Positions 45,428 through 54,368 of a DNA stretch of 64,000 bases are shown piece by piece. Made by a program: the position numbers and the translations under genes. How positions within the stretch are numbered: position 1 is the stretch's first letter; every line of letters starts with the position of its first letter. The notes below the pieces were generated by a model. It ran no database searches. It was given only the letters and a program-made list of their open reading frames with translations, and was not told where the DNA came from. Source of the stretch: Centipeda felix (GTDB lineage Bacteria; Bacillota; Negativicutes; Selenomonadales; Selenomonadaceae); NCBI RefSeq assembly GCF_900186465.1, contig NZ_LT891947.1, positions 1-64,000 on the forward strand, in the 5' to 3' direction.

Positions 45428-47970
45428 TATCCCTTCCGTTCGCCGACATTCCAGTCGGCATCCACCTCGAAGTAGGCACTTTTTTCCTTCCACGGGTATT
45501 TGTACTCGAGCACGACGGTGTGATCGAGTAAGATTTGCACGGCGATGAGCTGTGCCGTGCCGTGCTCATCCGTATGTTTTACCCATGCCCCGCTGTCGAT
45601 GTGATCCCTGACCTCGGTCAGCCATGTGATGGGGAGCTTGGACATGCCCGCCTCATTCATGCGGAATACGATCTCCACCTCTGTATCCCCGGCCTTGCGC
45701 GGGAAATGGCAGTAGGGCGCGTTGCGCGTGTAGCTGCCCGCCGATATGGGGGAGAAGAGGCGCAGGACGCGGGAGAGTCCCTCCTCGTCGACGCGGATGC
45801 AGAGGATGGATCGCTGCTTTTGGTACATGTCATCGACGGCATCCGCCGCCGCGCCCTCCTGCGGAACCTCGGCCGCACGCGATGCCTGCTGCAGCTCCTC
45901 GTCATACGCTCCGTCGACCCAGTGAAAGCACATCTGCTCAATCGTTGCACCCTCCTCGATCTCACGTTCCAGCGTCAGGAACTCGTGGTCGTCCGGCACG
46001 AGGGAAAGCCCCTGCCGCACGGCGTCCAGCGCACCGTCACGGTCGCCGAAATGGGCGCGCAGCTTGCCGAGCACGAGATAGCACCACGGATAGTCTGGCT
46101 CCTCACGCGTTCCCTGCGCGGCATAGCGGAGCGCCTTTTCCAGATAGCCGCAGTGCATGAGGGCGACGGCGTAGCGATAGTACCACGTCCCGCACCCGCA
46201 CGCATTCGGCTCGGAGTCCGGCATCCACTGTATCGCACGGTAGAAGTAGGGGTACTGATCGACATTGTTGCACGCATAGGCATACCACAGCGCAATGTCG
46301 CGGTCACGATGCGCCTCCTCGCGTGTGAACCGCCCCTTAATGATGCCGTTCTTGATGTATTTGTTCAGATAGCTGAGCATTTTAAAGAAATAGCCCGTGG
46401 ATCCATCCTCCATCGCCTCGAGTTTGGCGACGGCCTCCGCTGTGAGCAGGGGGCCTTTTTCTGTGTCGGAGCTCTCCGGCGCGTCGGCGGCGTCCTCCTC
46501 CTCCTCGTCGCGATCAAAAATGTTGACGGTGCCCGCCGCGTCTCGTCGGAAGGAGTGAAACACCGCCCACGGCAGATTCGTCCTCTTGAGAACGGTTTCT
46601 GCGGCGACGAGGACGGCGTGCAGATCCCACGCGAGAAAGTCCAGATAGCCGTAGTTCGTGCCCGTCGCTCCGCCGAGGAAGGTCACCGCGTGCAGACAAT
46701 CGGTCTCCTCCTCAATCGCCTGCATGAGCGCATCGCGAAAATCGAGAATCCCGTCGGCACTTTCGCGCATCTCATCCGTCAGCGGATAGGCGATAAAGCC
46801 CGCCGCGATCCCATCCGCATGGTAGATGTCCACGAGCGTCGCATCGTTATCCATATAGGAACTGAGGAGGGAGGGCAGGCGCGTGCTGCCCGCATAGACA
46901 TCGAGCCGCAGATCCGCATCGTCCGATGTGTCCGGCTCGCGCTCGTAGGCGAGATAGTAGTGGTCAAGGTACTCCTCTGCATCGTTCGCGAGGGAGTACC
47001 CCGCCTCTGCGAGTGCCTGCGGCAGATCCGCCAGCAGAGTCGACGGCTCCTCGCGCGGCGCATCGAGGAGATCAAAATCATGGATGAGTCGGATGGCGGC
47101 GATCTCGCCGAGTGCCTGATCGACGAGCGTGGAGAGCATCCACCACGCGCGGCTCTCGTCCTCCTGCAGGAGCGGCAGGAGCTTTTCACAGTAGACCGTG
47201 AGGGCGATCCCGTCGCCGTCCGGCGCGAACCAGACGGCGACATCCGTCATCTCGATGCTGTAGTCGTCCGTGCGAAGGGAAAAGCCAAGAGAGGACGTGC
47301 GCCCGACGTGGATGTCCCAGTGCTCGCGCACAGAGGCAGGGGCATGGCACGCGAAATAGACGAGCGGAAAGAGCTTTGCGCGCAGACCTTCGGGCGTGAG
47401 GATGAGCTCATATTTCTCGTTGCCCTTTCCGAGCTCGAATGAGACATCGTCAAAGGCGATGTGCAGAGCAGAGCTGCACCGCTCGATGAGGTCCTCGCCG
47501 TGATCCGGTCCCGCATCCATCAGCGCGCGCAGCTCCTCCTCCGCCTCGGAGAACGCGAGCCATGCCTCCTGCACGCGGATGCGGAACGGGCGCGAAAAGA
47601 GCGGGAGAGAGAGTCCGCGGCGGCAGTCCTCGATCATCTGCTCGGTGTCCTCGTCGCCCGGCAGCGCCGCAAGCGCCGCCTCAAAGTAGGGCAGGGCGCG
47701 GTTTTCCTGATCGAGGTAGTAGTAGGCATAGCCCATGCGGAAGTTCCAGACGTGATCGTCGGCAGAATCCTCTGCGTGCGGCGCGAGGAGGTCGATCGCT
47801 TTTTTGAAATACCACCACTCGCTCGGCTGCGCGAAGTTGTTGTAGGCGCGCGCCAGCTCGCCATCGAGCTCGGGCGTGCGCTCTGCGGCGGGGATCTCCT
47901 CAATCGCCGTGATGATCTTCTCGTAATCTCCGTGATTGTGCCATGCTTGACACTGTTCCAGTAATGTCAT
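45427..47970 (-). CDS. Large TPR-containing protein of unknown function
   Basis: The 847-residue acidic, soluble protein has no signal peptide or membrane helix. Tetratricopeptide-like repeats occur at the N-terminus ('LARAYNNFAQPSEWWYFKKA', 'FRMGYAYYYLDQENRALPYFEAALAAL') and again near residues 590-680. The central part resembles DUF4026-type proteins in style, but I cannot place it firmly. It forms a minus-strand group with the SUFU/DUF4253 protein. It has no SD of strength, and GAGGAGCAGC lies before the ATG. Confidence 0.75.
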   Translation of the reverse strand: MTLLEQCQAWHNHGDYEKIITAIEEIPAAERTPELDGELARAYNNFAQPSEWWYFKKAIDLLAPHAEDSADDHVWNFRMGYAYYYLDQENRALPYFEAALAALPGDEDTEQMIEDCRRGLSLPLFSRPFRIRVQEAWLAFSEAEEELRALMDAGPDHGEDLIERCSSALHIAFDDVSFELGKGNEKYELILTPEGLRAKLFPLVYFACHAPASVREHWDIHVGRTSSLGFSLRTDDYSIEMTDVAVWFAPDGDGIALTVYCEKLLPLLQEDESRAWWMLSTLVDQALGEIAAIRLIHDFDLLDAPREEPSTLLADLPQALAEAGYSLANDAEEYLDHYYLAYEREPDTSDDADLRLDVYAGSTRLPSLLSSYMDNDATLVDIYHADGIAAGFIAYPLTDEMRESADGILDFRDALMQAIEEETDCLHAVTFLGGATGTNYGYLDFLAWDLHAVLVAAETVLKRTNLPWAVFHSFRRDAAGTVNIFDRDEEEEDAADAPESSDTEKGPLLTAEAVAKLEAMEDGSTGYFFKMLSYLNKYIKNGIIKGRFTREEAHRDRDIALWYAYACNNVDQYPYFYRAIQWMPDSEPNACGCGTWYYRYAVALMHCGYLEKALRYAAQGTREEPDYPWCYLVLGKLRAHFGDRDGALDAVRQGLSLVPDDHEFLTLEREIEEGATIEQMCFHWVDGAYDEELQQASRAAEVPQEGAAADAVDDMYQKQRSILCIRVDEEGLSRVLRLFSPISAGSYTRNAPYCHFPRKAGDTEVEIVFRMNEAGMSKLPITWLTEVRDHIDSGAWVKHTDEHGTAQLIAVQILLDHTVVLEYKYPWKEKSAYFEVDADWNVGERKG

Positions 47971-48007
47971 CTGCTGCTCCTCTTGTCTGGGTCTAAGTTG
48001 CGCTCAG

Positions 48008-48133
48008 GGCGCCCTATCGGCTCGTGATGCTCGCCGCTTCCCCCGCGCGACGGGGGAAGCGAATATACCGTCATCCAATGCCTCCCCCGTGCGACACGGG
48101 GGAGGGGGACCGCGAAGCGGCGGTGGGGGCGCT
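48008..48133. repeat. Palindromic intergenic repeat (right-left form)
   Basis: Right module (CCCTATCGGCTCG...GCTTCCCCCGCGCGACGGGGGAAGC split), joiner GAATATACCGTCATCCAATG, and left module (CCTCCCCCGTGCGACACGGGGGAGGGGGACCGCGAAGCGG split). It has the same organisation as the copies at 32724 and 61918. Confidence 0.75.
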
Positions 48134-48138
48134 TGTTC

Positions 48139-50079
48139 CTAATCCCACCAGAAATACCAAATATGCGATTTCCGCAGGCCGTCGGCGAGTCTGCTGATGC
48201 TCATGCCGGGGGTGCCCTGCTCGATGATGTCGCTGCAGTAGGCGTACTGCTCCACGGCGCGCGCGGCGGCGTGCTCCGGCGCGACGGGCGTGGGGACGCG
48301 GTACTCAAGCGTGTCGTAGGTGAGGACGGCAGGGACGGCTCTGTCCGTCTCGTACCAGTACTTTGCGATCGCCGTATGCGCGGCGGTATCGGGGCAGTCG
48401 TTCCACCCGCCGAAGGGCAGGTAGGTGAAGATCTCCCACGGATGCTTGACGGGGATCTTGGCGAGGATTACGGGATGCGTTTTCCCCGTCTCGCAGTTCC
48501 AGTAGGTGATGAGGTCGTCGTTTGCCTCACCCTTCGTATCTTCTTTGACCGTCATGTCCTCCGTACATGCCGCGCGCCGCTGCATAAGCACCGTTTTGCC
48601 GTCCTTGACCGCCTTCTGCGCCATGCGCTCACGGAACGCGATGACGGCATCCCGATCGAATTCGTAGTCCTCAAACGCACCCTTTTCGGCCTCAGCATTC
48701 ATCGTCAGTGCCTCCCAGAGTGTGTCGCTCGGGACGATGATGACGGGGACAATGCCGTCGCGCGCGGCTGTGCGCGTGGCGTAGCTGTACCATGAGGCGA
48801 TCGGGTCGTCGTCCGCCAGCGGCGGGAGGTACATCAGAGAGCAGCTCGCCCTGCTGGCGTTCAGGTACTGCATCGTTGCGATGGCAACGTTGCTCGGATC
48901 GGCGTCCACCTGCTCCTCAGTGTTGCGCTTCCACGCATCCCAGTGCCGCTCGATGAGCTCCGCCATCTCCCGATAGAGGCGCTCGTCGAATGGGACGAAG
49001 AGATATGCCTCGTCGTCAAACTCCTTCGAGTAGTATTTTTCCGCCCCGAAATACGCGAGGGCGTGATTGTCGACGTCCGATGGGTAGGAGGGAGCCTCAC
49101 CATCGTAATAGTAACGCGCGAACGCCGCGCCCTCCTTGTTAAAGAAACCGCGCATCAGGATTCCGTGCAGCTCGTCGCGGAGGAAGGGGCGCAGATCTGT
49201 CTCCGCCGGATGTTCCTTTACGGCACGGACGGTCGCCTCGTACTCGCGGATGAACCAGTCTGCCATCAGGTCATGCAGGATGCACCACCGCAGGTAGACC
49301 GCCATGTGGCTGTACGCCGTGATCTCGTCCACGGGCAGCTTCTTCTCGTGCAGGCTGGAGAGATGCCACTCTGCATTGTCCATCACGAGATCCTCAAAGT
49401 CCTCAGGGGCGCATGCACTGCGCCGCTGTGGATCGACGACGAAGCTCACGTGCCGCTCGTCAAAGAGGTTCAGCAGTTCCTTTGCACTGCGGTCGAATTT
49501 GTAGTTGAGCTCGTCGCGGTAGAGCGGGATGATCTGATAGAAATTGACCTCGTCGCCGTCCGGCAGGGGACAGACCGTGTTGTCTCCCTTTACCTGCGCC
49601 CCGATGATCAGGGAGGCGGTCAGCTTGGTGTTCTCGGCGTAGTTGTTTGTCCTGCTGTCGATGGTATGCCCCCAGCCGAGCCATGTATCATCCTCGATCG
49701 GCAGACGTGCGAGGCTCTTCAGCAGGCGGATCGGCCAGTAGTGCTCCTCGTCGTCCTCGTGGATCTTCCAGTCGGACGGCAGGGCGATCGCGAGCTCGGC
49801 ACGTTCGAGCTTGTACTCGGCGAGCTCTTTTGGCACGTTCATGCGGTGCGCCCCCATCCCGAGGGTGACGAGCATGTAGTAGTTCCGTTCCTCGGTCGGA
49901 TCGACGATGCATATATCCAGATGGATATCGGGCGAGACAATCTCGTGAAAGACGTTTGCATACGTGCCGAAGTTCGTCTCGATGAAGTCCTCGACGGCAG
50001 ACATCTCCTCCTCGGTGTAGACTTCCGTGGGCACGGGCTTTTTTCCATGCGAAGAATTATTGCGGACGATTTTTTTCAT
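48139..50079 (-). CDS. SUFU-domain plus DUF4253-domain protein
   Basis: The 646-residue soluble protein has an N-terminal (about residues 25-210) suppressor-of-fused-like domain ('LDICIVDPTEERNYYMLVTLGMG', 'ELAIALPSDWKI') and a C-terminal (about 440-645) DUF4253-like domain with 'HPWEIFTYLPFGGWNDCPD'. The middle is unassigned. In bacteria both domains are often encoded in polymorphic-toxin or immunity neighbourhoods, though no toxin is visible here. An AAAGGAG SD precedes the ATG. Confidence 0.8.
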   Translation of the reverse strand: MKKIVRNNSSHGKKPVPTEVYTEEEMSAVEDFIETNFGTYANVFHEIVSPDIHLDICIVDPTEERNYYMLVTLGMGAHRMNVPKELAEYKLERAELAIALPSDWKIHEDDEEHYWPIRLLKSLARLPIEDDTWLGWGHTIDSRTNNYAENTKLTASLIIGAQVKGDNTVCPLPDGDEVNFYQIIPLYRDELNYKFDRSAKELLNLFDERHVSFVVDPQRRSACAPEDFEDLVMDNAEWHLSSLHEKKLPVDEITAYSHMAVYLRWCILHDLMADWFIREYEATVRAVKEHPAETDLRPFLRDELHGILMRGFFNKEGAAFARYYYDGEAPSYPSDVDNHALAYFGAEKYYSKEFDDEAYLFVPFDERLYREMAELIERHWDAWKRNTEEQVDADPSNVAIATMQYLNASRASCSLMYLPPLADDDPIASWYSYATRTAARDGIVPVIIVPSDTLWEALTMNAEAEKGAFEDYEFDRDAVIAFRERMAQKAVKDGKTVLMQRRAACTEDMTVKEDTKGEANDDLITYWNCETGKTHPVILAKIPVKHPWEIFTYLPFGGWNDCPDTAAHTAIAKYWYETDRAVPAVLTYDTLEYRVPTPVAPEHAAARAVEQYAYCSDIIEQGTPGMSISRLADGLRKSHIWYFWWD

Positions 50080-50221
50080 TGTGTTCTCCTTTATGACTGA
50101 GGAGCAGGCTCTCCAGCATCGTTTCCAGAAGGCTTGTCGGTGTGATGACGAATCCCTCCGCCGTGATCGTTTTGTTGAAGAAATCGACGGAACGGTCGTG
50201 GTCGATTATGGCGCGCCTCAC
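50057..50221 (-). CDS. Possible 54-residue small protein between two minus-strand genes
   Basis: The GTG at 50219-50221 overlaps the upstream gene's TGA (GTGA), and the frame runs 54 codons, overlapping the SUFU gene start by 23 bp. The peptide is protein-like ('IDHDRSVDFFNKTITAEGFV' then a Leu-rich helix). It could be a real coupled small protein or the tail of a decayed gene. There is no clear SD. Confidence 0.35.
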   Translation of the reverse strand: MRRAIIDHDRSVDFFNKTITAEGFVITPTSLLETMLESLLLSHKGEHNEKNRPQ

Positions 50222-51303
50222 GTCTGCTGGTGCTGCATGGAGACAATCTGACAGTCGGGGCAGAACTCGATGTAGAGCGTGCCCTCCATATAGTCCGTCA
50301 GTGCATCCCAATGAATCTGCATGAGATACTTCATCGGCTGCCCGCAGTCGGGGCAGGTCGTGTATTCCCAGTCCTGCCACCAGAGCGCAAAGCCGCCGAG
50401 CGTGCAGGTGTCCTCGAAGCGTGCGCCGTAGAACAGAGGAACAGGCGTCTCGCCGAGGATGAGATCGTTTTCAAAAATCCTGACAAGCTCCTCTTCGATA
50501 TACATGGTATCGCCCGCATCCTCGCAGGAAAGCACCTCGCTGCCGCCGTCGAGCGCATAGCGGCTCAGCCTCGGTCCCTCATACGAAACGCAGTTTGGGC
50601 AGCAGGTCGCTGTGAGGATGCCATCGATGCCGAGGAAGTGCAGACGCGCATCCCGTCCGTCGAGGACGAGCATATCCGCCATGCGGCTGCCGCAGTGCGG
50701 ACAGTGCTCCTCCCGTGGTCGGGCAATGCGGACGGGCGAGCGGCGGAGCTCTTCCTCCGATGCGGCGTGCACCAGCGTATAGCAGGTGGCGAAATTCAGC
50801 GTGCGCCGTCGCCCCTCACGGTCGAATGTCCAGCCGCCGCACTGCGCATAGACAGAGGGGTTGACGTGCAGCTTCCCGCGCCAGGGGCGCGGATTGCGTT
50901 CGAGTGCGAGGAGTGCCGCAAGGGCTTGGTCGTCTCCCTGCATACCGAGGCACATCATAAGCTCGTTCGCCTCATGTGCGGCATCCGTCTCCATCAGTGC
51001 TGCGATCAGTCCGTCCCGCACGTCCGTCGGTGCATGATAGTAGAGTGCCGAGGGCCAGAAGGAACGTGCCGCGAGTGCCGCGCGTGGGATCTCCGGCGCG
51101 AGCCGTCCGCGACAGCAGAGCAGATACCAGAAGTCATCGGGAACATCCTCGATCTGCGCGATGATCTCCTGTTCCTTTGCCGAGACCTCCTCGGGCGTCC
51201 ATGCGAGTGCCGCACGGCGATTCGCCGCCGTACGGCAGCGCCAGCAGAGTCCCTTGTAGCCGAGCTCCGTGCCGCAGTCGGGGCACTGGTAGGGTAGATT
51301 CAT
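50218..51303 (-). CDS. Zinc-ribbon protein of unknown function
   Basis: The 361-residue protein has several Cys pairs: 'YQCPDCGTEL...CWRC' at the N-terminus, 'CPHCGSRM' with 'CCPNC' in the middle, and 'CPDCGQPM' with 'FCPDC' at the C-terminus, implying three zinc ribbons. It has no recognised catalytic motif. It is first of the minus-strand group that continues with the SUFU/DUF4253 and TPR proteins. The ATG at 51303 has AAAGGAG upstream; the ATG at 51321 does not. Confidence 0.75.
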   Translation of the reverse strand: MNLPYQCPDCGTELGYKGLCWRCRTAANRRAALAWTPEEVSAKEQEIIAQIEDVPDDFWYLLCCRGRLAPEIPRAALAARSFWPSALYYHAPTDVRDGLIAALMETDAAHEANELMMCLGMQGDDQALAALLALERNPRPWRGKLHVNPSVYAQCGGWTFDREGRRRTLNFATCYTLVHAASEEELRRSPVRIARPREEHCPHCGSRMADMLVLDGRDARLHFLGIDGILTATCCPNCVSYEGPRLSRYALDGGSEVLSCEDAGDTMYIEEELVRIFENDLILGETPVPLFYGARFEDTCTLGGFALWWQDWEYTTCPDCGQPMKYLMQIHWDALTDYMEGTLYIEFCPDCQIVSMQHQQT

Positions 51304-51423
51304 GGGCGGCTCCTTTCCCATTTAGACATATCGATTCATTCTGATAATAATACGGATGTGGAGCAGCTTCAATAGGTCTTTTGGGAAAGTAAATGAGAAG
51401 GCGGCGAAAATCCCCGCGCTTCC

Positions 51424-51452
51424 TTTACCTTTTCGCTGAATCTATATATAAT
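51424..51452 (+). promoter_or_regulatory. Promoter of the fic-mqn operon
   Basis: TTTACC (51424-51429), a 17-bp spacer and perfect TATAAT (51447-51452), with a ~50-nt leader ending in TTGGAGGTGATGCT before the ATG. Confidence 0.7.
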
Positions 51453-51507
51453 AGAAGAAGGGAATCGCTGAATTTATCCGTATTTCCCAAGTTTTGGAGG
51501 TGATGCT

Positions 51508-52251
51508 ATGCGCTCAGGGGAGAATCCGCTCCTTTTGCGGCTGCGGGAGGAGAAGGCGCATCGCCTCTCGGGCGGCATCTACCATGAGCTGCAGGTGCGC
51601 ATGACCTACAACTCAAACCACATCGAGGGGAGCCGCCTCAGTGAGGAGGAGACGCGGCGCATCTTTGAGACGAATACCGTGGGCGGGGATGCGCATGTGG
51701 ATGATATCATCGAGACGGTCAATCACTTTCGGGCGATGGACTACTGCATCGACTGTGCGGAGGAGCCGCTGACGGAAGAGATCATCAAAAAACTCCATGA
51801 GTTGCTGAAAAGCAGAACGTCTGACGAGCTGCTCCCCTACTTTCGCGTGGGCGACTACAAGGAACGTCCCAATATGGTGGGCGGCGTGGAAACGACTCCG
51901 CCGCAGGAGGTTGCAGCGGCGATGCGGAGGCTCCTTGACCGCTATCAGGCCAAAGAGAAGATCGCCTTTGAGGACATTGTGGACTTCCACTACCATTTTG
52001 AGCGGATTCATCCGTTTCAGGACGGCAACGGGCGTGTCGGGCGGCTTATCGCGTTCAAGGAGTGCCTGAAGTACAATATTGTTCCGTTCATCATTGAGGG
52101 CACAAAGAAGGCATTCTACTACCGTGGACTGAAGGAGTATGAGCGCGAGCGCGGGTATCTCGTGGATACCTGCTATGATGGGCAGGATACAATGCGGCGC
52201 CTGCTCGATTTTTTTCAGATTTTCGGACATTCCTTTGAGGAGAGTACATGA
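51508..52251 (+). CDS. fic: Fic-domain AMPylase-type protein
   Basis: The 247-residue Fic protein has the catalytic motif 'HPFQDGNGRVGR' (His plus the Asn-Gly-Arg anion site) and an N-terminal inhibitory-helix motif 'SNHIEG' matching (S/T)xxxE(G/N), so it should be self-inhibited. It transfers AMP or a similar group to protein hydroxyls; the target is unknown. Its stop overlaps the mqnE ATG (ATGA), so it is co-translated with menaquinone genes, an unusual context. Confidence 0.93.
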   Translation: MRSGENPLLLRLREEKAHRLSGGIYHELQVRMTYNSNHIEGSRLSEEETRRIFETNTVGGDAHVDDIIETVNHFRAMDYCIDCAEEPLTEEIIKKLHELLKSRTSDELLPYFRVGDYKERPNMVGGVETTPPQEVAAAMRRLLDRYQAKEKIAFEDIVDFHYHFERIHPFQDGNGRVGRLIAFKECLKYNIVPFIIEGTKKAFYYRGLKEYERERGYLVDTCYDGQDTMRRLLDFFQIFGHSFEEST

Positions 52252-53345
52252 GCGATTTGAGAACGGCCCGTGCCGCTGCCGAGGGCGGGGCGCGGCTGAC
52301 GAGGGAGGATGCACTCCTCCTCTATGAGGACAACGACCTCCTCGCGCTCGCCGCGTGGGCGCGTGCGGCGAAGGAGCGCGCGAGCGGGAAGAATGTCTAC
52401 TATACGGTGAACCGTCACATCAATCTCACGAATATATGCAGTGCGAATTGTCCGCTCTGCGCGTTCCAGGTGGAACAGGGCGATGCACGCGGCTATATTA
52501 TGGAGACTGACGATGTGGCGCGTGTTCTGGAGACGGCGAAAAAGACACCGCGCCTCACGGAAATCCATATCGTGAGTGCGCTGCATCCCGACCGTCCCTT
52601 CTCCTACTACGAGGGCGTGGTGCGGCAGGTGCGCGCGGCACTGCCTCATGCGGACATCAAGGCATTTACGCCCGTAGAGGTTGTGAACTTCGCAAAGACG
52701 GAGGGGGCCTCCGTCCGCGACATCCTGCACCGTTTGCAGGCGGCAGGGCTGTCATCCCTCCCCGGCGGCGGCGCGGAGATTCTCTCCGACCGCGTGCGCG
52801 CCATCATCTGCCCGAATAAGGCAACGCGTGCCGAGTGGCTCGACTGCATGCGCACGGCGCACGCGCTCGGCATCCGTACAAATGCGTCTATGATGTACGG
52901 ACACATCGAGACGGTCGAGGAGCGCATCGATCACCTGCTCGCTCTGCGCGAGCTGCAGGATGCGACGGGCGGCTTTCAGGCATTCATGCTCTTTCCGTTC
53001 CATCCCGAGAACACGGTACTCGGTGCGGAGAAGAAGCTCGCGCGCGTCGGCTCGTGGGAGGATATGAAGATGCTTGCACTCTCACGCCTTGTGCTCGACA
53101 ATGTGGCGCATTTCAAGGCATTCTGGGTCATGCTGACGCAGCCCATTGCGCAGCTGGCGCTCGGCTTTGGTGCGGACGATCTCGACGGTACGATCGGCGA
53201 GGAGAAGATCATTCACGCGGCGGGGGCACAGACGCAGACGGGCATCACGCGGCGCGAGCTCGACGCGATGATTCGTGAGGCGGGCTACGAGCCTGTGGAG
53301 CGCGATACGTTTTATCAGCCGATTGCGGCAGGGGAGGGTGCATGA
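52248..53345 (+). CDS. mqnE: Aminofutalosine synthase
   Basis: The 365-residue radical SAM enzyme joins 3-[(1-carboxyvinyl)oxy]benzoate to SAM-derived adenosine, giving aminodeoxyfutalosine in the futalosine menaquinone pathway. The 4Fe-4S ligands are in 'NICSANCPLCAF'. Further conserved segments are 'SSLPGGGAEILSDRVR', 'TNASMMYGHIETVEERI' and 'LGFGADDLDGTI'. It overlaps fic upstream and mqnC downstream by 4 bp each. This is the intact paralogue of the broken copy at 38528. Confidence 0.93.
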   Translation: MSDLRTARAAAEGGARLTREDALLLYEDNDLLALAAWARAAKERASGKNVYYTVNRHINLTNICSANCPLCAFQVEQGDARGYIMETDDVARVLETAKKTPRLTEIHIVSALHPDRPFSYYEGVVRQVRAALPHADIKAFTPVEVVNFAKTEGASVRDILHRLQAAGLSSLPGGGAEILSDRVRAIICPNKATRAEWLDCMRTAHALGIRTNASMMYGHIETVEERIDHLLALRELQDATGGFQAFMLFPFHPENTVLGAEKKLARVGSWEDMKMLALSRLVLDNVAHFKAFWVMLTQPIAQLALGFGADDLDGTIGEEKIIHAAGAQTQTGITRRELDAMIREAGYEPVERDTFYQPIAAGEGA

Positions 53346-54367
53346 GACTCACGGAGCAGGAGGCTGCCGATCTCCTCATGCACGGCGACCCGATCGAACT
53401 CGGACGTGCGGCGGACGCGGAGCGGCGGCGGCGGTTCGGCGATACGGTGACGTTCATCGTTGACCGCAACATCAACTATACGAATATCTGCGTGAACGAG
53501 TGCCGTTTCTGTGCGTTCTATACAAAGGTAGGCGCGGAGGACGGCTACCTCCTGCCGATGGAGGAGATTCTCGCAAAGGTCGGCGAGACGGCGGCGGCGG
53601 GCGGCACGCAGGTCATGATCCAGGGCGGCATTCACCCCGACCTGCCGCTTTCCTACTATGAAAATATGCTGCGTGCGATCCGTGACCGCTATCCCTCCAT
53701 CGTGATTCACTCCTTCACGGCGACGGAGATTCTGTACTTTGCGGAAAAGGAAGGCATTACGATTGAGGACACGCTGCGGCGGCTGCAGGATGCGGGGCTC
53801 TCGTCGCTCCCAGGCGGCGGGGCGGAGATCCTCGTGGATCGCGTGCGAAGGCTCATTGCACCGAAGAAGATCATGACGGAGGACTGGCTGCGCGTGATGC
53901 GGACGGCGCACAAGATTGGCATGGAGTCGACGGCGACGATGGTCATCGGCTTCGGCGAGACGATGGCGGAGCGCGTGGAGCACATGGAGCACATCCGTCG
54001 TTTGCAGGAGGAGACGGGCGGCTTCCGCGCGTTCATCACATGGACATTTCAGCCGGGGAACACCGCGCTCGGCGGCGAAAAGACTTCGAGCTGGGACTAC
54101 ATGCGGACGCTTGCCGTCACGCGTCTCTACATGGATAATGTCGCGCATATCCAAGGATCGTGGGTGACGCAGGGCGAGCGTATCGGACAGCTGACGCTCG
54201 GCTTCGGTGCGGACGATCTCGGGAGCATCATGCTTGAGGAGAACGTTGTGCGTGCGGCGGGAACGCGGTACAATATGTCGATTAAGAAGATGATTGATCT
54301 GATCCGCGGCGCGGGCAGAGAGCCGGCGCAGCGTGACACGCAGTATCGCGTGATACGGAGGTTTTAG
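53342..54367 (+). CDS. mqnC: Dehypoxanthine futalosine cyclase
   Basis: The 341-residue radical SAM enzyme forms cyclic dehypoxanthinyl futalosine, the last-but-one early step. Cluster Cys residues are in 'NICVNECRFCAFY'. MqnC-type segments are 'MIQGGIHPDLPLSYYENML', 'SLPGGGAEILVDRVRR', 'MVIGFGETMAERVEHM' and 'TWTFQPGNTALGG'. The ATG at 53342 overlaps mqnE. One base separates its TAG from the next gene's ATG. Confidence 0.94.
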   Translation: MRLTEQEAADLLMHGDPIELGRAADAERRRRFGDTVTFIVDRNINYTNICVNECRFCAFYTKVGAEDGYLLPMEEILAKVGETAAAGGTQVMIQGGIHPDLPLSYYENMLRAIRDRYPSIVIHSFTATEILYFAEKEGITIEDTLRRLQDAGLSSLPGGGAEILVDRVRRLIAPKKIMTEDWLRVMRTAHKIGMESTATMVIGFGETMAERVEHMEHIRRLQEETGGFRAFITWTFQPGNTALGGEKTSSWDYMRTLAVTRLYMDNVAHIQGSWVTQGERIGQLTLGFGADDLGSIMLEENVVRAAGTRYNMSIKKMIDLIRGAGREPAQRDTQYRVIRRF

Positions 54368-54368
54368 T

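Noticed and set aside
43464-47442. Several long ORFs antisense to res and the TPR gene (for example 45535-47442 plus)
   Set aside because: Shadows of real genes on the opposite strand, with Arg/His/Val-biased composition and no start signals.
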